DNA from: CAZFLY01 sp964519995
GTDB taxonomy: Bacteria; Planctomycetota; Phycisphaerae; Sedimentisphaerales; Anaerobacaceae
DNA: 64,000 nucleotides
Assembly: GCA_964519995.1 (NCBI GenBank)
Contig: CAZFLY010000005.1
Span: forward strand, 1 to 64,000
Direction of reading: 5' to 3'
Shown here one piece after another: positions 27,037 to 35,284 of the stretch. Position 1 is the stretch's first letter, and each line of letters opens with the position of its first letter. Both the position numbers and the translations under genes were made by a program. Under the pieces are notes generated by a model, which had not been told where the DNA came from, did not search any database, and saw nothing but the letters and a program-made list of their open reading frames with translations.

Positions 27037-27568
27037 GATTGTCTGTTCCCCCAGTAGTTAGAATTATCTGTGCAGCATGTTGCAGTTTGTCCACTCTGAA
27101 GTCCGGTACAACCCGCCTGTTGTATGGATAATCCAACAAAATCGTTGTGCAGCCTGCGGCTTTACCTGCTTCGATGTCCTTCCACTGGTCCCCAATTATA
27201 AATGAGCTCGTAAGATCTATGTCCCATTTTGCAGCGGCATCAAGCAACATGCCCGGCTCGGGTTTACGACAACAACAGTTGTCAACATCATCATGGGGAC
27301 ACAAAAAAATATCATCTACTGCAAGTTCACGTCTTATAGCCTCATTAATTTCTTGCAACACACGCAATCGTATCAGACCACGTGCTATGTCCGGCTGGTT
27401 GGTGACGACAATGTTCAAAAAACCGTTGTCCCTTAGTTCTGCCAAGACATCTTTGACACCATCAAGAAAATCAAGCTGTTCAAAGTTCCTTGGCGAAAAG
27501 GGTCTGTCACCTTTAAAAATCACACGGTTAATCACCCCATCTCTATCCAGAAATACTGCCCGTCTCAT
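27029..27568 (-). CDS. gmhB: Heptose bisphosphate phosphatase (HAD-IIIA)
   Basis: Removes the C7 phosphate from D-glycero-D-manno-heptose 1,7-bisphosphate. VFLDRDGVINRV carries the nucleophile DxDG, VVTNQPDIARGL is motif II, and CPHDDVDNCCCRKPEPGML is the zinc-binding loop plus motif III that defines GmhB. IIGDQWKDIEAGKAAG is motif IV. Length 179 is typical. It overlaps both neighbours by a few bases, indicating a tightly coupled operon. Confidence 0.92.
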   Translation of the reverse strand: MRRAVFLDRDGVINRVIFKGDRPFSPRNFEQLDFLDGVKDVLAELRDNGFLNIVVTNQPDIARGLIRLRVLQEINEAIRRELAVDDIFLCPHDDVDNCCCRKPEPGMLLDAAAKWDIDLTSSFIIGDQWKDIEAGKAAGCTTILLDYPYNRRVVPDFRVDKLQHAAQIILTTGGTDNHG

Positions 27569-28572
27569 AGTTCTACAGGACGCCCAGTTTTTGCCGACTC
27601 GTAAAGGGCTCCAATCATCCTGTTAGCATGATACCCATCCCACCCATTGCCCATTGGCTCTTTTCCGTTTTCTATAGCTGAGACAAATTCCTTCCATTCA
27701 TGTTCCCAGGAAATATCCGGACCAAAGAATTCGACAATGTTTTCGTCTGGGGTTCCCCCCTTAGTATTGCGTTTTCCAATCCGCAATGTCTCGGTCCCGT
27801 AGCTGCCGCCCAATCCATCAACAATCAAGTATCCATCGGCCCCAAAAACCTCAAATGAGAAAAGATTCTTCCACTGCGTCCAGCTCGTGTGCATTGTTGC
27901 CACCACACCATCATCGTTTTTGAAAATGCCAAAGGCATTGTCCTCAACCTCCATATCCCAGAAAGAACGCTCCGTGCATCCAAAAGCTTCATCAAAATCG
28001 CCCGCAAAGAACCGGAATAAATCGACCACATGTACTCCCTGGTCCAACAGTTCCCCGCCGCCAGACAAATCCTTTTGAGCTCTCCATTCCTTATTGTAGC
28101 CGGGTCGTCCGCCGTGGCCGTATCTACAACGTAAGAACAATATTCGACCTATTTCGCCTTGGTCACATAGCTGTTTTGCCTTCGATATGGCCGGATGATG
28201 GCGGTGGTTAAAACCGGTCTTGACAACAACTCCATAACTCTTTGCCGTTTGGAGGATCATGTGAGATTCTTTGGCATTTCTGCCCAATGGTTTTTCACAG
28301 AGGACATGCTTTCGATTTTTCAAGGCGGCTATACTTATTGGAGCAAGAAATTTGTTGAAGGTAGCAACCACAATTATGTCCACATCCTTTCGCCCCACAA
28401 GCAGGCGCCAGTCGGACTCAACCTCACCGCCATATTCCTGTGATAGGTGCTCGGCAGCGGAAGCATTAGTATCAGCCGTTACCACAAGGTGACACCCATC
28501 CGCTTTCTTCAGCACAGATGCGCGTTTATTGCCGATAAGACCAGCGCCGATTATGCCCACACCGAGAGTCAT
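27565..28572 (-). CDS. Gfo/Idh/MocA family oxidoreductase
   Basis: NAD(P)-dependent sugar oxidoreductase of 335 residues. GIIGAGLIGNKRASVLKK is the Rossmann loop, HVLCEKPLGRN is the family's conserved EKP motif, and GELLDQGVHVVDLFRFF holds the distal Asp/His region. Its place among the heptose genes suggests oxidation or epimerisation of a heptose derivative or of a nucleotide-linked sugar. It overlaps gmhB and the SDR by four bases each, so it is part of the same operon. Substrate not predictable. Confidence 0.88.
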   Translation of the reverse strand: MTLGVGIIGAGLIGNKRASVLKKADGCHLVVTADTNASAAEHLSQEYGGEVESDWRLLVGRKDVDIIVVATFNKFLAPISIAALKNRKHVLCEKPLGRNAKESHMILQTAKSYGVVVKTGFNHRHHPAISKAKQLCDQGEIGRILFLRCRYGHGGRPGYNKEWRAQKDLSGGGELLDQGVHVVDLFRFFAGDFDEAFGCTERSFWDMEVEDNAFGIFKNDDGVVATMHTSWTQWKNLFSFEVFGADGYLIVDGLGGSYGTETLRIGKRNTKGGTPDENIVEFFGPDISWEHEWKEFVSAIENGKEPMGNGWDGYHANRMIGALYESAKTGRPVEL

Positions 28573-29441
28573 AGTGCGTTCTGTACGAAATTTCTTCCGT
28601 CTATTCTTCGCAGAGTGAATAGACCTGAGTCTGCCATCTGGTTGGTGTTTTCACCAAGGCTTTGCCAGTCGTCCCAGACCGCGCTAAGCAGCCGGCCCGT
28701 TATGCCGTTTGACTGGTCACTGGCAAGAAAGACAGCTAATTCTGCTGCACGCTTCGCAGAGACACCACTATCTCGTGACACTCTCATCGCCTGCGAGAAC
28801 TCCACCTTGCCGGCTCTGTCCTTGGCCGCAACAATCTCCTGCGTCATCCGGGTATTGACCGCTCCAGGAGCGATTGCATTGACACCTATGCAGTACGGCT
28901 TGACCTCCAGGGCGAGCGTCTCGGTAAATCTCACGACAGCTGTTTTGGCCGCTGCGTACGCTGAGAAGTTCGGACGCGGTGACGTCGCTCCTCCACCGGA
29001 TAAATTGATTATCTTACCCCGGCCATTTTTCACCATCACTGGCAAAACAGCCTTGCAACTCATCACCGTGCCAAAAAGATTTGTGCGGATATTTGTCTGC
29101 CACTGCTCGATACTCACTTCGATAAAAGGACCTATCGGCTCCTGAACGGCCGCGCAATTTACAAGAATATCAATAGTGCCGAAGACGCTGAGTGTTCTTT
29201 CAACAAATTTCTTGACGTCATTGAAATTGGAAACATCGGCTATAACACTTATGACATCGCTACTCAAATCTTGAAATTCTGTTGTGGTTTGGTCTAACTG
29301 CTGCGGTGTTCGAGAGACAATCACAACCTTTGCGCCGCTTTGCAAAAATTCAGCCGCTATGGTCTTGCCAATTCCTCTGGCGCCACCGGTAATTACCGCA
29401 ACTTTGTCACGCAGGATCACTCTATTCATATCGCGTGCCAT
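28569..29441 (-). CDS. Short-chain dehydrogenase/reductase (classical SDR)
   Basis: Classical SDR of 290 residues. ITGGARGIGKTIA is the TGxxxGxG loop, NCAAVQEP stands for NNAG, and the catalytic Ser-Tyr-Lys lies in INLSGGGATSPRPNFSAYAAAK. A Met four codons into the frame is an alternative start. The gene lies between the heptose kinase and the Gfo/Idh oxidoreductase, overlapping both. It may reduce a ketone made by the Gfo/Idh enzyme. That pairing is inference. Confidence 0.88.
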   Translation of the reverse strand: MARDMNRVILRDKVAVITGGARGIGKTIAAEFLQSGAKVVIVSRTPQQLDQTTTEFQDLSSDVISVIADVSNFNDVKKFVERTLSVFGTIDILVNCAAVQEPIGPFIEVSIEQWQTNIRTNLFGTVMSCKAVLPVMVKNGRGKIINLSGGGATSPRPNFSAYAAAKTAVVRFTETLALEVKPYCIGVNAIAPGAVNTRMTQEIVAAKDRAGKVEFSQAMRVSRDSGVSAKRAAELAVFLASDQSNGITGRLLSAVWDDWQSLGENTNQMADSGLFTLRRIDGRNFVQNAL

Positions 29442-30429
29442 CCATGAAATTCACTAAAACTTTGGTTCCCTCAAAATCGAACCTGTAGCGCATTTCTCTC
29501 AGGCCCAGCACCTTCATAGTTTCTCTGAACTTTATGTGATTTTCTTCGACGTAAAAGGCAAAGAAGCCCCCACCACCAGCGCCGGAAATTTTCCCGCCTA
29601 AAGCACCGCTATCTTTTGCAATACTGTAAATCTGATCAAAACGTGGATTGGAGATCTTATTTGATATTTTTTTCTTGTGCTGCCAGTGCTCATCGAACAG
29701 CAGCCCAACATCAGTAAGATTGCCGATCTCAACTGCTTCGAGGATTTTGTAGCCTATCTCCTTTATGTAGTGCATGCTGTCCACAACGTTTTTCTTCTCG
29801 TCTTTTGCGCCCTTGCTCTGCTCAGAGAGGATCTTGTTTGCGCTTCGAGAAGTATTTGTGTAAAACATAAGAAGATTTCTGTTCAAATCTTCTATAGTTG
29901 TTTCAGAGACCTGAGCCTTTCGGACGTTGACTTTGCCGTCTGTATCGATTTCCAAAACAGCAAGTCCACCAAAGGCGGCCATATACTGGTCTTGCTTTCC
30001 AATCGGTTTGCCAAGGATATTAATCTCCAGATGACAGGCCTCTTCAGCCAACGCCTGAAGCGCAACATACTGCCGCTTCATAGTATGTATCGCGTTAAGA
30101 AGTCCAACCGCATAGCAACTGGAGGAGCCAAGGCCAGTCCCCGCTGGTACATCGGCCATCGAGATAATTTCCAGGGCATTTTCCACGCCCATCATTTGCA
30201 TTGCACCCTTGGCGATGGTGTGCTGCAACTGATCTCTGTGAGAGACTGTTTCCGATTTGGAATATTTGACTCTGACCAAATTATCGACAATAGGACGGTT
30301 CAAATTGATGAACATGTACTTGTCGATACCAGCCGAGAACACAAAACCGCCATACTTCGCATAGTACGAAGGTAAGTCCGTCCCTCCTCCACCTAATGTA
30401 ACTCTGAAAGGTGTGCGCGTGATAATCAC
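29422..30429 (-). CDS. hddA: D-glycero-alpha-D-manno-heptose 7-phosphate kinase (GHMP kinase)
   Basis: Phosphorylates heptose 7-phosphate at C1 in the GDP-heptose pathway. ITRTPFRVTLGGGGTDLPSYY at the N-terminus, DVPAGTGLGSSSCYAVGLLN (ATP loop) and GKISGAGGGGFFAFY at the C-terminus are the three GHMP motifs in the form seen in HddA. Length 335 is right. The GTG start overlaps the upstream hddC stop (GTGA). A fucokinase-like role is a lesser alternative; the hddC and gmhB neighbours support heptose. Confidence 0.92.
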   Translation of the reverse strand: MIITRTPFRVTLGGGGTDLPSYYAKYGGFVFSAGIDKYMFINLNRPIVDNLVRVKYSKSETVSHRDQLQHTIAKGAMQMMGVENALEIISMADVPAGTGLGSSSCYAVGLLNAIHTMKRQYVALQALAEEACHLEINILGKPIGKQDQYMAAFGGLAVLEIDTDGKVNVRKAQVSETTIEDLNRNLLMFYTNTSRSANKILSEQSKGAKDEKKNVVDSMHYIKEIGYKILEAVEIGNLTDVGLLFDEHWQHKKKISNKISNPRFDQIYSIAKDSGALGGKISGAGGGGFFAFYVEENHIKFRETMKVLGLREMRYRFDFEGTKVLVNFMDGTRYE

Positions 30430-31154
30430 AATCTTTGCCCCACTGTCACCTTTTCATAATCTTCAAGTGTGTCTATGGCAATTGCTGGTTCGCTGAATTC
30501 ATAGCCATATACAGGCATATTCGCAGCCAGCAAATCAGGAAAAACATTCTCTCCAAAATCTGAAAATCCTGGAGAAATAAAGTCACAAACAACTTTGTTC
30601 AAGACATATAAGCCGCTATTAATGAGAGGTCTTGTCAAAATGTCACTATCATGTTCTGGTTTTTCTACAAAGCACATAACCCGATTATCTTCAGTAAGTG
30701 TCACTACGCCGCTCTTATGGATTTCTTCGGGCTTATCGAATAAGCCAATCGTAGCTACTGTTCGCTTTCTAAAATGAAAATCAATGAAACTTGTTACATC
30801 AAAACTAAGCGGAAAGTAATTGTCACCATAGATTACAAGGAAATTGTTGTCCCAAAGACTTTTACCGAAATCCTCGACTATCTTTCTCACTGCCCCTGAG
30901 GTGCCTAATATTTCCTCTTCGTGTGAATATATGATTTTCACGTCCCATTTGCTGCCATTGCCGAAATATCCGGTTATTACTTCTGGCAGATGATGAAGGT
31001 TGATGAAAAACTCTCTGATTCCATATTCTCTCAGCCAATTTATGTTGTGCTCAAGAATAATCTGGTCTTGAACACGCAACATCGGCTTTGGAATTTGGGT
31101 TGTTATTTGCCGCAGTCTCTGGCCTTTGCCGGCAGCCAAAATAATCGCCTTCAT
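30426..31154 (-). CDS. hddC: Sugar-1-phosphate nucleotidyltransferase (heptose-1-phosphate guanylyltransferase type)
   Basis: Nucleotidyltransferase of 242 residues with the signature ILAAGKGQRLRQITTQIPKP and the metal Asp in VIYGDNYF. In the context of hddA, gmhB and the gmhA-like gene it most likely makes GDP-D-glycero-alpha-D-manno-heptose, as HddC does. Base specificity cannot be read reliably by eye. It follows the epimerase by two bases and overlaps hddA. Confidence 0.85.
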   Translation of the reverse strand: MKAIILAAGKGQRLRQITTQIPKPMLRVQDQIILEHNINWLREYGIREFFINLHHLPEVITGYFGNGSKWDVKIIYSHEEEILGTSGAVRKIVEDFGKSLWDNNFLVIYGDNYFPLSFDVTSFIDFHFRKRTVATIGLFDKPEEIHKSGVVTLTEDNRVMCFVEKPEHDSDILTRPLINSGLYVLNKVVCDFISPGFSDFGENVFPDLLAANMPVYGYEFSEPAIAIDTLEDYEKVTVGQRL

Positions 31155-31156
31155 GG

Positions 31157-32122
31157 CTAAGGAATATTTCCCTTTTCAAATTCGGCCTTGATGTAGTCGA
31201 CCATCCGCGTAAGACCATTCTCAATGTCAGTTTTTGGCTTCCACCCTAACTGCGTTGCTTTGGTTATGTCCGCAAGTGTCTGCTCAGCCTCTCCTAACAA
31301 ATCAGGTTTACGCACAGGATCAATCTTTGTTCCCAAAAGGTCACCTACCATTTCGTAAATTTCGAATACGGAGTAGTTCCGGCCGCTACCTATGTTAAAC
31401 GTTTCTCCATCGGTTCTGGGATCACGCATACATAGAAGATGAAAGTCGTTAACATCATCCACATAGACGAAGTCGCGCCTTTTTTTGCCCGTCCCATAAA
31501 CTATCGGCGGTTCTTTCTTCAGCAGCTTGATGATAAACGCGCTCATTACAGGTGGAATTGTCCTTCTATAATCCTGCCTGGAACCGTATACACAGAAATA
31601 CCGTAATGCGGTAAATCGCAGACCGGAGAAAATCTTGTATGCGTCGGAAAAATACATAGGCGCCACTTTACTGACGGCATAAAAGCTCTGTGGCTCGATC
31701 TCTGACTCTGGCGTCGGAAATACAGTGCTTCTCTCGTATATCGCGGACGATTCAGCATAGATAATCTTCTTCACACCTGCTCTTCTCGCCGCCTCAAACA
31801 CATTAACGGTACCAGTGACATTGACATCAGCTGTTTCGACAGGATCATCTTGGCAATCACTAATGCAATTTTTTGCCGCAAGGTGAAAAACGTAATCGAC
31901 GCCCTCAAAAAGAGGAAAAATTTCTTTAGACCGAATATCCAGTTTGTGAAAGATCACCAGCTCTGGCACCTGTTCTATTACACCGTAGGCCAGATTATCG
32001 ATGCCTACAACCTCCAATTTGCCGGTATTCAACTGCAATCGTGGATGACCATCTTTCTTAAGCAGTCGCTCAGCAAGATTACTGCCAATAAACCCTGCAA
32101 CACCTGTGATAAGAATCTTCAT
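31157..32122 (-). CDS. NAD-dependent nucleotide-sugar epimerase/dehydratase
   Basis: Extended SDR of 321 residues: LITGVAGFIGSNLAERLL at the N-terminus, FHLAAKNC, SSAIY and the catalytic YAVSK, then RYFCVYGSRQDYRRTIPP. It heads the run of heptose genes, so it may act on GDP-heptose (for example 4- or 6-position chemistry) or another NDP-sugar. A partial second copy of its 5' end lies at 34,188-34,260. The gene is intact and ATG-initiated. Confidence 0.87.
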   Translation of the reverse strand: MKILITGVAGFIGSNLAERLLKKDGHPRLQLNTGKLEVVGIDNLAYGVIEQVPELVIFHKLDIRSKEIFPLFEGVDYVFHLAAKNCISDCQDDPVETADVNVTGTVNVFEAARRAGVKKIIYAESSAIYERSTVFPTPESEIEPQSFYAVSKVAPMYFSDAYKIFSGLRFTALRYFCVYGSRQDYRRTIPPVMSAFIIKLLKKEPPIVYGTGKKRRDFVYVDDVNDFHLLCMRDPRTDGETFNIGSGRNYSVFEIYEMVGDLLGTKIDPVRKPDLLGEAEQTLADITKATQLGWKPKTDIENGLTRMVDYIKAEFEKGNIP

Positions 32123-32150
32123 TGCTGATGGAACTTACCGATGCCAAAAC

Positions 32151-32606
32151 TCAACCGGCAAATAGAGTCTCACTCTCCGCGGCTATTTGTGCAGCAGCGT
32201 CGGTCAGATACGAACGATTACGCAAAAATGCTCTGGCGTCGGGATGTGACAGAACATAATGCAGCATATCAAGCAAACAGGACAACTTGTCCCTACTTTT
32301 CGAATACCATATCCTGTACAATTCGCGCTGCGCTTTGCCCTTGCGGAAACAGCCCAGATTCTCTATGCGACGATTGACCCATTTTACGAAACTGTCCCAT
32401 CGTTCTCTTGTTAGATGTAAGTCAGATAAGCCGTGTTTTCTTCGAAGATGGCACACTAATATTATCAACTTGAACAGAATGTACGGCTTCTGTGAGATGT
32501 TGTATGACCAGGACATGACGGTTCGACGAAGTTTAATCAATGGCTAGGAAATACATGCAACATCCCAATGTTCGCTCAACCGAAGCCACAAATCATAATC
32601 CTCAGC
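32151..32606 (-). pseudogene. Truncated GT2 glycosyltransferase, paralogue of the 34,270 gene
   Basis: The frame encodes the C-terminal 130 residues of a GT2 enzyme, from LIKLRRTVMSWSYNISQKPY on, nearly identical at first to the gene at 34,270-35,256. Upstream, the same frame continues as EDYDLWLRLSEHWDVACIS but is broken by a TAG where the intact copy has a Glu codon (CISEPL). DNA similarity to the intact gene runs from at least 32,430 and ends sharply at 32,606. The N-terminal catalytic part is missing. It is followed by the intact epimerase gene, just as the intact GT2 is followed by an epimerase remnant. Confidence 0.85.
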
Positions 32607-32607
32607 C

Positions 32608-32633
32608 TATCGTGTCCAACTATCGTGTCCAAC
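32608..32633. repeat. 13-bp tandem duplication at the GT2 breakpoint
   Basis: TATCGTGTCCAAC occurs twice in direct succession, at 32,608-32,620 and 32,621-32,633. It sits two bases from the point where homology of the truncated GT2 ends, so it probably formed at, or guided, the rearrangement. Confidence 0.8.
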
Positions 32634-32682
32634 CAGCAGGCCTTCAGCAACCACTCCAGCCAGAGCTATTCTGACCTCACGC

Positions 32683-32940
32683 TCACCCTTCTCCAAAAGA
32701 CGTTCTGCCAAAATGTTTTAGTTGGTATTCTCCTGCTAACCGTCTGAATTCTTTGTTACCTTTGGCATCAAAAGACTCAGCTTCACCAATCTCATCCCAG
32801 CGATCTTTTAGAAAGTCTACATACAAATTAAAAGTTCGTTGTATGCCAAGGAGTTCTGTAGCCGAAAGAATTCTTGTTCCTATTGCTTCCATCCTATAAT
32901 CACCGCACATATGATCTTCTTTTATCAACCCCATTTTCAC
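32683..32940 (-). CDS. Unrecognised 85-residue frame, possibly a gene fragment
   Basis: An ATG-started frame that I do not recognise (GTRILSATELLGIQRTFN, FRRLAGEYQLKHFGR). It is soluble, charged and rich in aromatic residues, and has no signal peptide or membrane segment. Directly downstream another frame reads AERLLEKGEREVRIALAG and on to 32,613, which also looks protein-like, so this may be one gene broken by a frameshift near 32,700. It lies in the rearranged zone between the truncated GT2 and licD. Function unknown. Confidence 0.35.
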   Translation of the reverse strand: MKMGLIKEDHMCGDYRMEAIGTRILSATELLGIQRTFNLYVDFLKDRWDEIGEAESFDAKGNKEFRRLAGEYQLKHFGRTSFGEG

Positions 32941-33131
32941 ACACTCCAGCCTTCACTGCTTCCCAAATACCATTTATGATTTTGCTATCTTGGGATACTC
33001 TGTTGAGAATTTTTTTGCGAAACTCATGATTGCCACTCTTCTATTTGTAGACGAAATAAATTTAAGTCAAATTTGCTAAACTGATTTACTAATAATGCCT
33101 TACGTAATATTATAAAAATTAGACAGTACAG

Positions 33132-33920
33132 CTAATTACAGGTATATTCCCAGGGTTCATCGACAATATCTATACCTGTAATATCCCTATTGCCGTCGTC
33201 GTGGAACTTCCAATCTTTAATGGGAATTCTCCAATCCGGTCCATAGACGAACTCAAGATATTCGTCGGTACACTTTGGGACTTTGAATATCATGCCATAG
33301 AACTCAAAATCTTCCAATTCCAAGTAAAACCTGGCCGGAATCCTTGTCTTACCGAAACCGCCATGTAATTTGGCAGCCGTTTTCCTAAATAAGATCGCAA
33401 GTTTCCTTCTCAGCTTTTTGGGCAATAGACTGGTCATACTTACCACCAGAAATATGAGCATCTTTTTCAAACTCGAAATGCTCTCTACATTAAGCCTGCC
33501 AACTCTCTGTCTGGAAAATAATTCAGCAAGATAATAAAAGCATCTTGGAATAAATACATTCTCCTCGTGTTCTTCCAGAACCATTCCTTCATCATGTGGA
33601 CGCTCAGCTTTATCCCCTTTTAATGTATACATACTAAATGCAATAGGAATATTGCCTTTCCGAATAGAAATATAATCAGTTAAAGTAGAGTAATATACAT
33701 TAAATCCTCGTCGGCACAATTCTCTACTTACGTCCCTTACTTGCTTTTCTGTAACTTTATGTTTCCATGCATTTAGTTCAATATCATCATCATAACTTAT
33801 AAACCTGCCCTCCCGCACGGCGCCTAATAGACACCCGAAATTCAACCAGTACTCGATATGATGCGCATCAAGCACACTCCTGGTCTCTTTAAGCACCTTC
33901 TTTGCTGTTAATTCATCCAT
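33132..33920 (-). CDS. LicD family phosphotransferase
   Basis: LicD-type nucleotidyltransferase-fold enzyme. WLNFGCLLGAVREGRFISYDDDIEL matches the family core (GtLLGavR...fipwDdDiDl). LicD proteins transfer phosphocholine or similar phospho-groups from CDP/CMP-activated donors onto glycans, so this is the best candidate for attaching a CMP-activated phosphonate made by the pepM set. ATG at 33,920 is preferred over TTG at 33,932 because GGAG lies seven bases upstream and the remnant at 21,886 begins at the same residue. A hydrophobic stretch near 150-165 may touch the membrane. Confidence 0.82.
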   Translation of the reverse strand: MDELTAKKVLKETRSVLDAHHIEYWLNFGCLLGAVREGRFISYDDDIELNAWKHKVTEKQVRDVSRELCRRGFNVYYSTLTDYISIRKGNIPIAFSMYTLKGDKAERPHDEGMVLEEHEENVFIPRCFYYLAELFSRQRVGRLNVESISSLKKMLIFLVVSMTSLLPKKLRRKLAILFRKTAAKLHGGFGKTRIPARFYLELEDFEFYGMIFKVPKCTDEYLEFVYGPDWRIPIKDWKFHDDGNRDITGIDIVDEPWEYTCN

Positions 33921-33932
33921 TTTTTTCTCCAA

Positions 33933-34187
33933 CTAATTCAGCTCAGCTTTGTACAAAGCAATCCTGTAACCACATGCTTCGGCAATTGCCGCAAATGATA
34001 TGGCCAATCCCGCTGTAGGCTGGCCACCGGTCGAGTCATGGGAACCGTTGTTGAGGATAATATGCTTAAAATTGGCTGGTTGTTGCAATCCAATGATTGC
34101 CATCGCTCCCATATGCATTATGACCGCATGGTCACCATCAAGGACAAAAACCCACCTTTTCGGCTTGTTTGTCTTCTCCTTCTGTCG
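33933..34187 (-). pseudogene. C-terminal fragment of a phosphonopyruvate decarboxylase
   Basis: The frame encodes KPKRWVFVLDGDHAVIMHMG and then IILNNGSHDSTGGQPTAG, the ThDP-binding domain of phosphonopyruvate decarboxylase, ending prematurely after EACGYRIALYKAELN. It lacks the N-terminal 230 or so residues and the last 30-40. It is clearly diverged from the intact ppd at 23,151, so it is not a fresh copy. It stops just before the licD start. Confidence 0.88.
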
Positions 34188-34260
34188 GTAATTGCTGGAG
34201 AAGTCTACCCGCTAAATTACTACCTATGAAACCCGCAACCCCGGTTATCAAAATTTTTAT
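34188..34260 (-). pseudogene. N-terminal fragment of a nucleotide-sugar epimerase
   Basis: Reading from 34,260, ATA-AAA-ATT-TTG encodes IKILITGVAGFIGSNLAGRL, the NAD loop of an epimerase like the intact one at 31,157-32,122 (MKILITGVAGFIGSNLAERL). The start codon is ATA instead of ATG, and homology ends after about 24 codons where decarboxylase sequence begins in another frame. It begins nine bases after the intact GT2 gene, in the same order as the intact epimerase after the truncated GT2. It is a deletion scar. Confidence 0.85.
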
Positions 34261-34269
34261 ATTTCCGCC

Positions 34270-35256
34270 TTAATCGTTAAACACTTCCGCACTTTTCTGA
34301 GCTATCTGTATCGCAGCCTTTGCCAAATATGACCGGTCCAACAAGGACACTCTCAGAAAGCGATTTGATATGAATTGGTAAAACAACTGAAATATACGAA
34401 TTAACTTATTGTTGTCTTTTGAGTACCATATCCTGAAGAACTCTCTTTGGGCCTTACCTTTTCTAAAACAATCAAAGTTCTCCATCTGTATCCTGGTCCA
34501 CTCCAGAAAATCATCCCATTTTTCTTGCTTTAGAAATGGGTCCGATAGGCCGTGTTTTCTTCGAAGATGGCACGCTAATATTATCAACTTGAACAGGATG
34601 TACGGCTCTTGTGAGATGTTGTACGAGCGAGACATAACCGTTCGGCGTAGTTTTATCAACGGTTCAGAAATACATGCAATATCGCCATATTCACTCAATC
34701 GAAACCAGAGGTCATAGTCCTCAGCATGTGGGAAGCGATATCCACCTATTTCAGCTACAATTTGCCTATTGTAGAAAGCAGATGAATGAGGGAAAAAGGC
34801 CTGGTGTTGTTCCAACCGATCAACCAGTGATTTGTAATCAGGCGGATAACGATATTCCTTCATTAACCGGCCAGCTTCATTAATCATAAAGCATCCGCTA
34901 CCAACCAGAACAACAGATGGATTCTGTTTTACAAAATCAAATTGACGCTCCAAACGGTCAGGCAAAGCCACATCATCTGCATCCAATACTGCCACCCAGT
35001 CACCTTTAGCTTGCTGCAATCCTGCATTGCGGGCAAAAAGAATGCCTTGTTTGGTTTCTGTTATGACTCTGATTCTTTTATCTCTCTTCGCATAATATTC
35101 AAGAATTTCTGGCGTATCATCAGTCGAATTATTGTCAACCACGATGTATTCAAAATCCGTGTATGTTTGGTTGCGAATGCTGTCAATAGCCTCTTGTATA
35201 TGGAGCTCGCCATTGTAGACAATTGTCAGAACCGTTATTTGGGGTTTATCGGTCAC
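34270..35256 (-). CDS. Glycosyltransferase family 2
   Basis: Inverting GT-A glycosyltransferase of 328 residues. LTIVYNGELHIQEAIDSI, VVDNNSTDDTPEIL, the DXD-type VAVLDADDVAL and AEDYDLWFRLSEYGD are the family's motifs in order. The C-terminal 130 residues form an extra region shared with the broken copy at 32,151-32,606. The sugar is not predictable. The gene stands at the head of the rearranged zone. Confidence 0.9.
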   Translation of the reverse strand: MTDKPQITVLTIVYNGELHIQEAIDSIRNQTYTDFEYIVVDNNSTDDTPEILEYYAKRDKRIRVITETKQGILFARNAGLQQAKGDWVAVLDADDVALPDRLERQFDFVKQNPSVVLVGSGCFMINEAGRLMKEYRYPPDYKSLVDRLEQHQAFFPHSSAFYNRQIVAEIGGYRFPHAEDYDLWFRLSEYGDIACISEPLIKLRRTVMSRSYNISQEPYILFKLIILACHLRRKHGLSDPFLKQEKWDDFLEWTRIQMENFDCFRKGKAQREFFRIWYSKDNNKLIRIFQLFYQFISNRFLRVSLLDRSYLAKAAIQIAQKSAEVFND

Positions 35257-35284
35257 AAGGAATCACTCATTCATCAATGAGATG

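Noticed and set aside
28447..29145. Long plus-strand frame of 232 codons
   Set aside because: It lies wholly opposite the well-supported SDR gene and the end of the Gfo/Idh gene, has no recognisable family features and is rich in Ser, Arg and Leu, as expected for an antisense shadow.
29677..30375. Long plus-strand frame of 232 codons
   Set aside because: It is antisense to the GHMP kinase gene, whose three motifs are intact. No independent coding signal.
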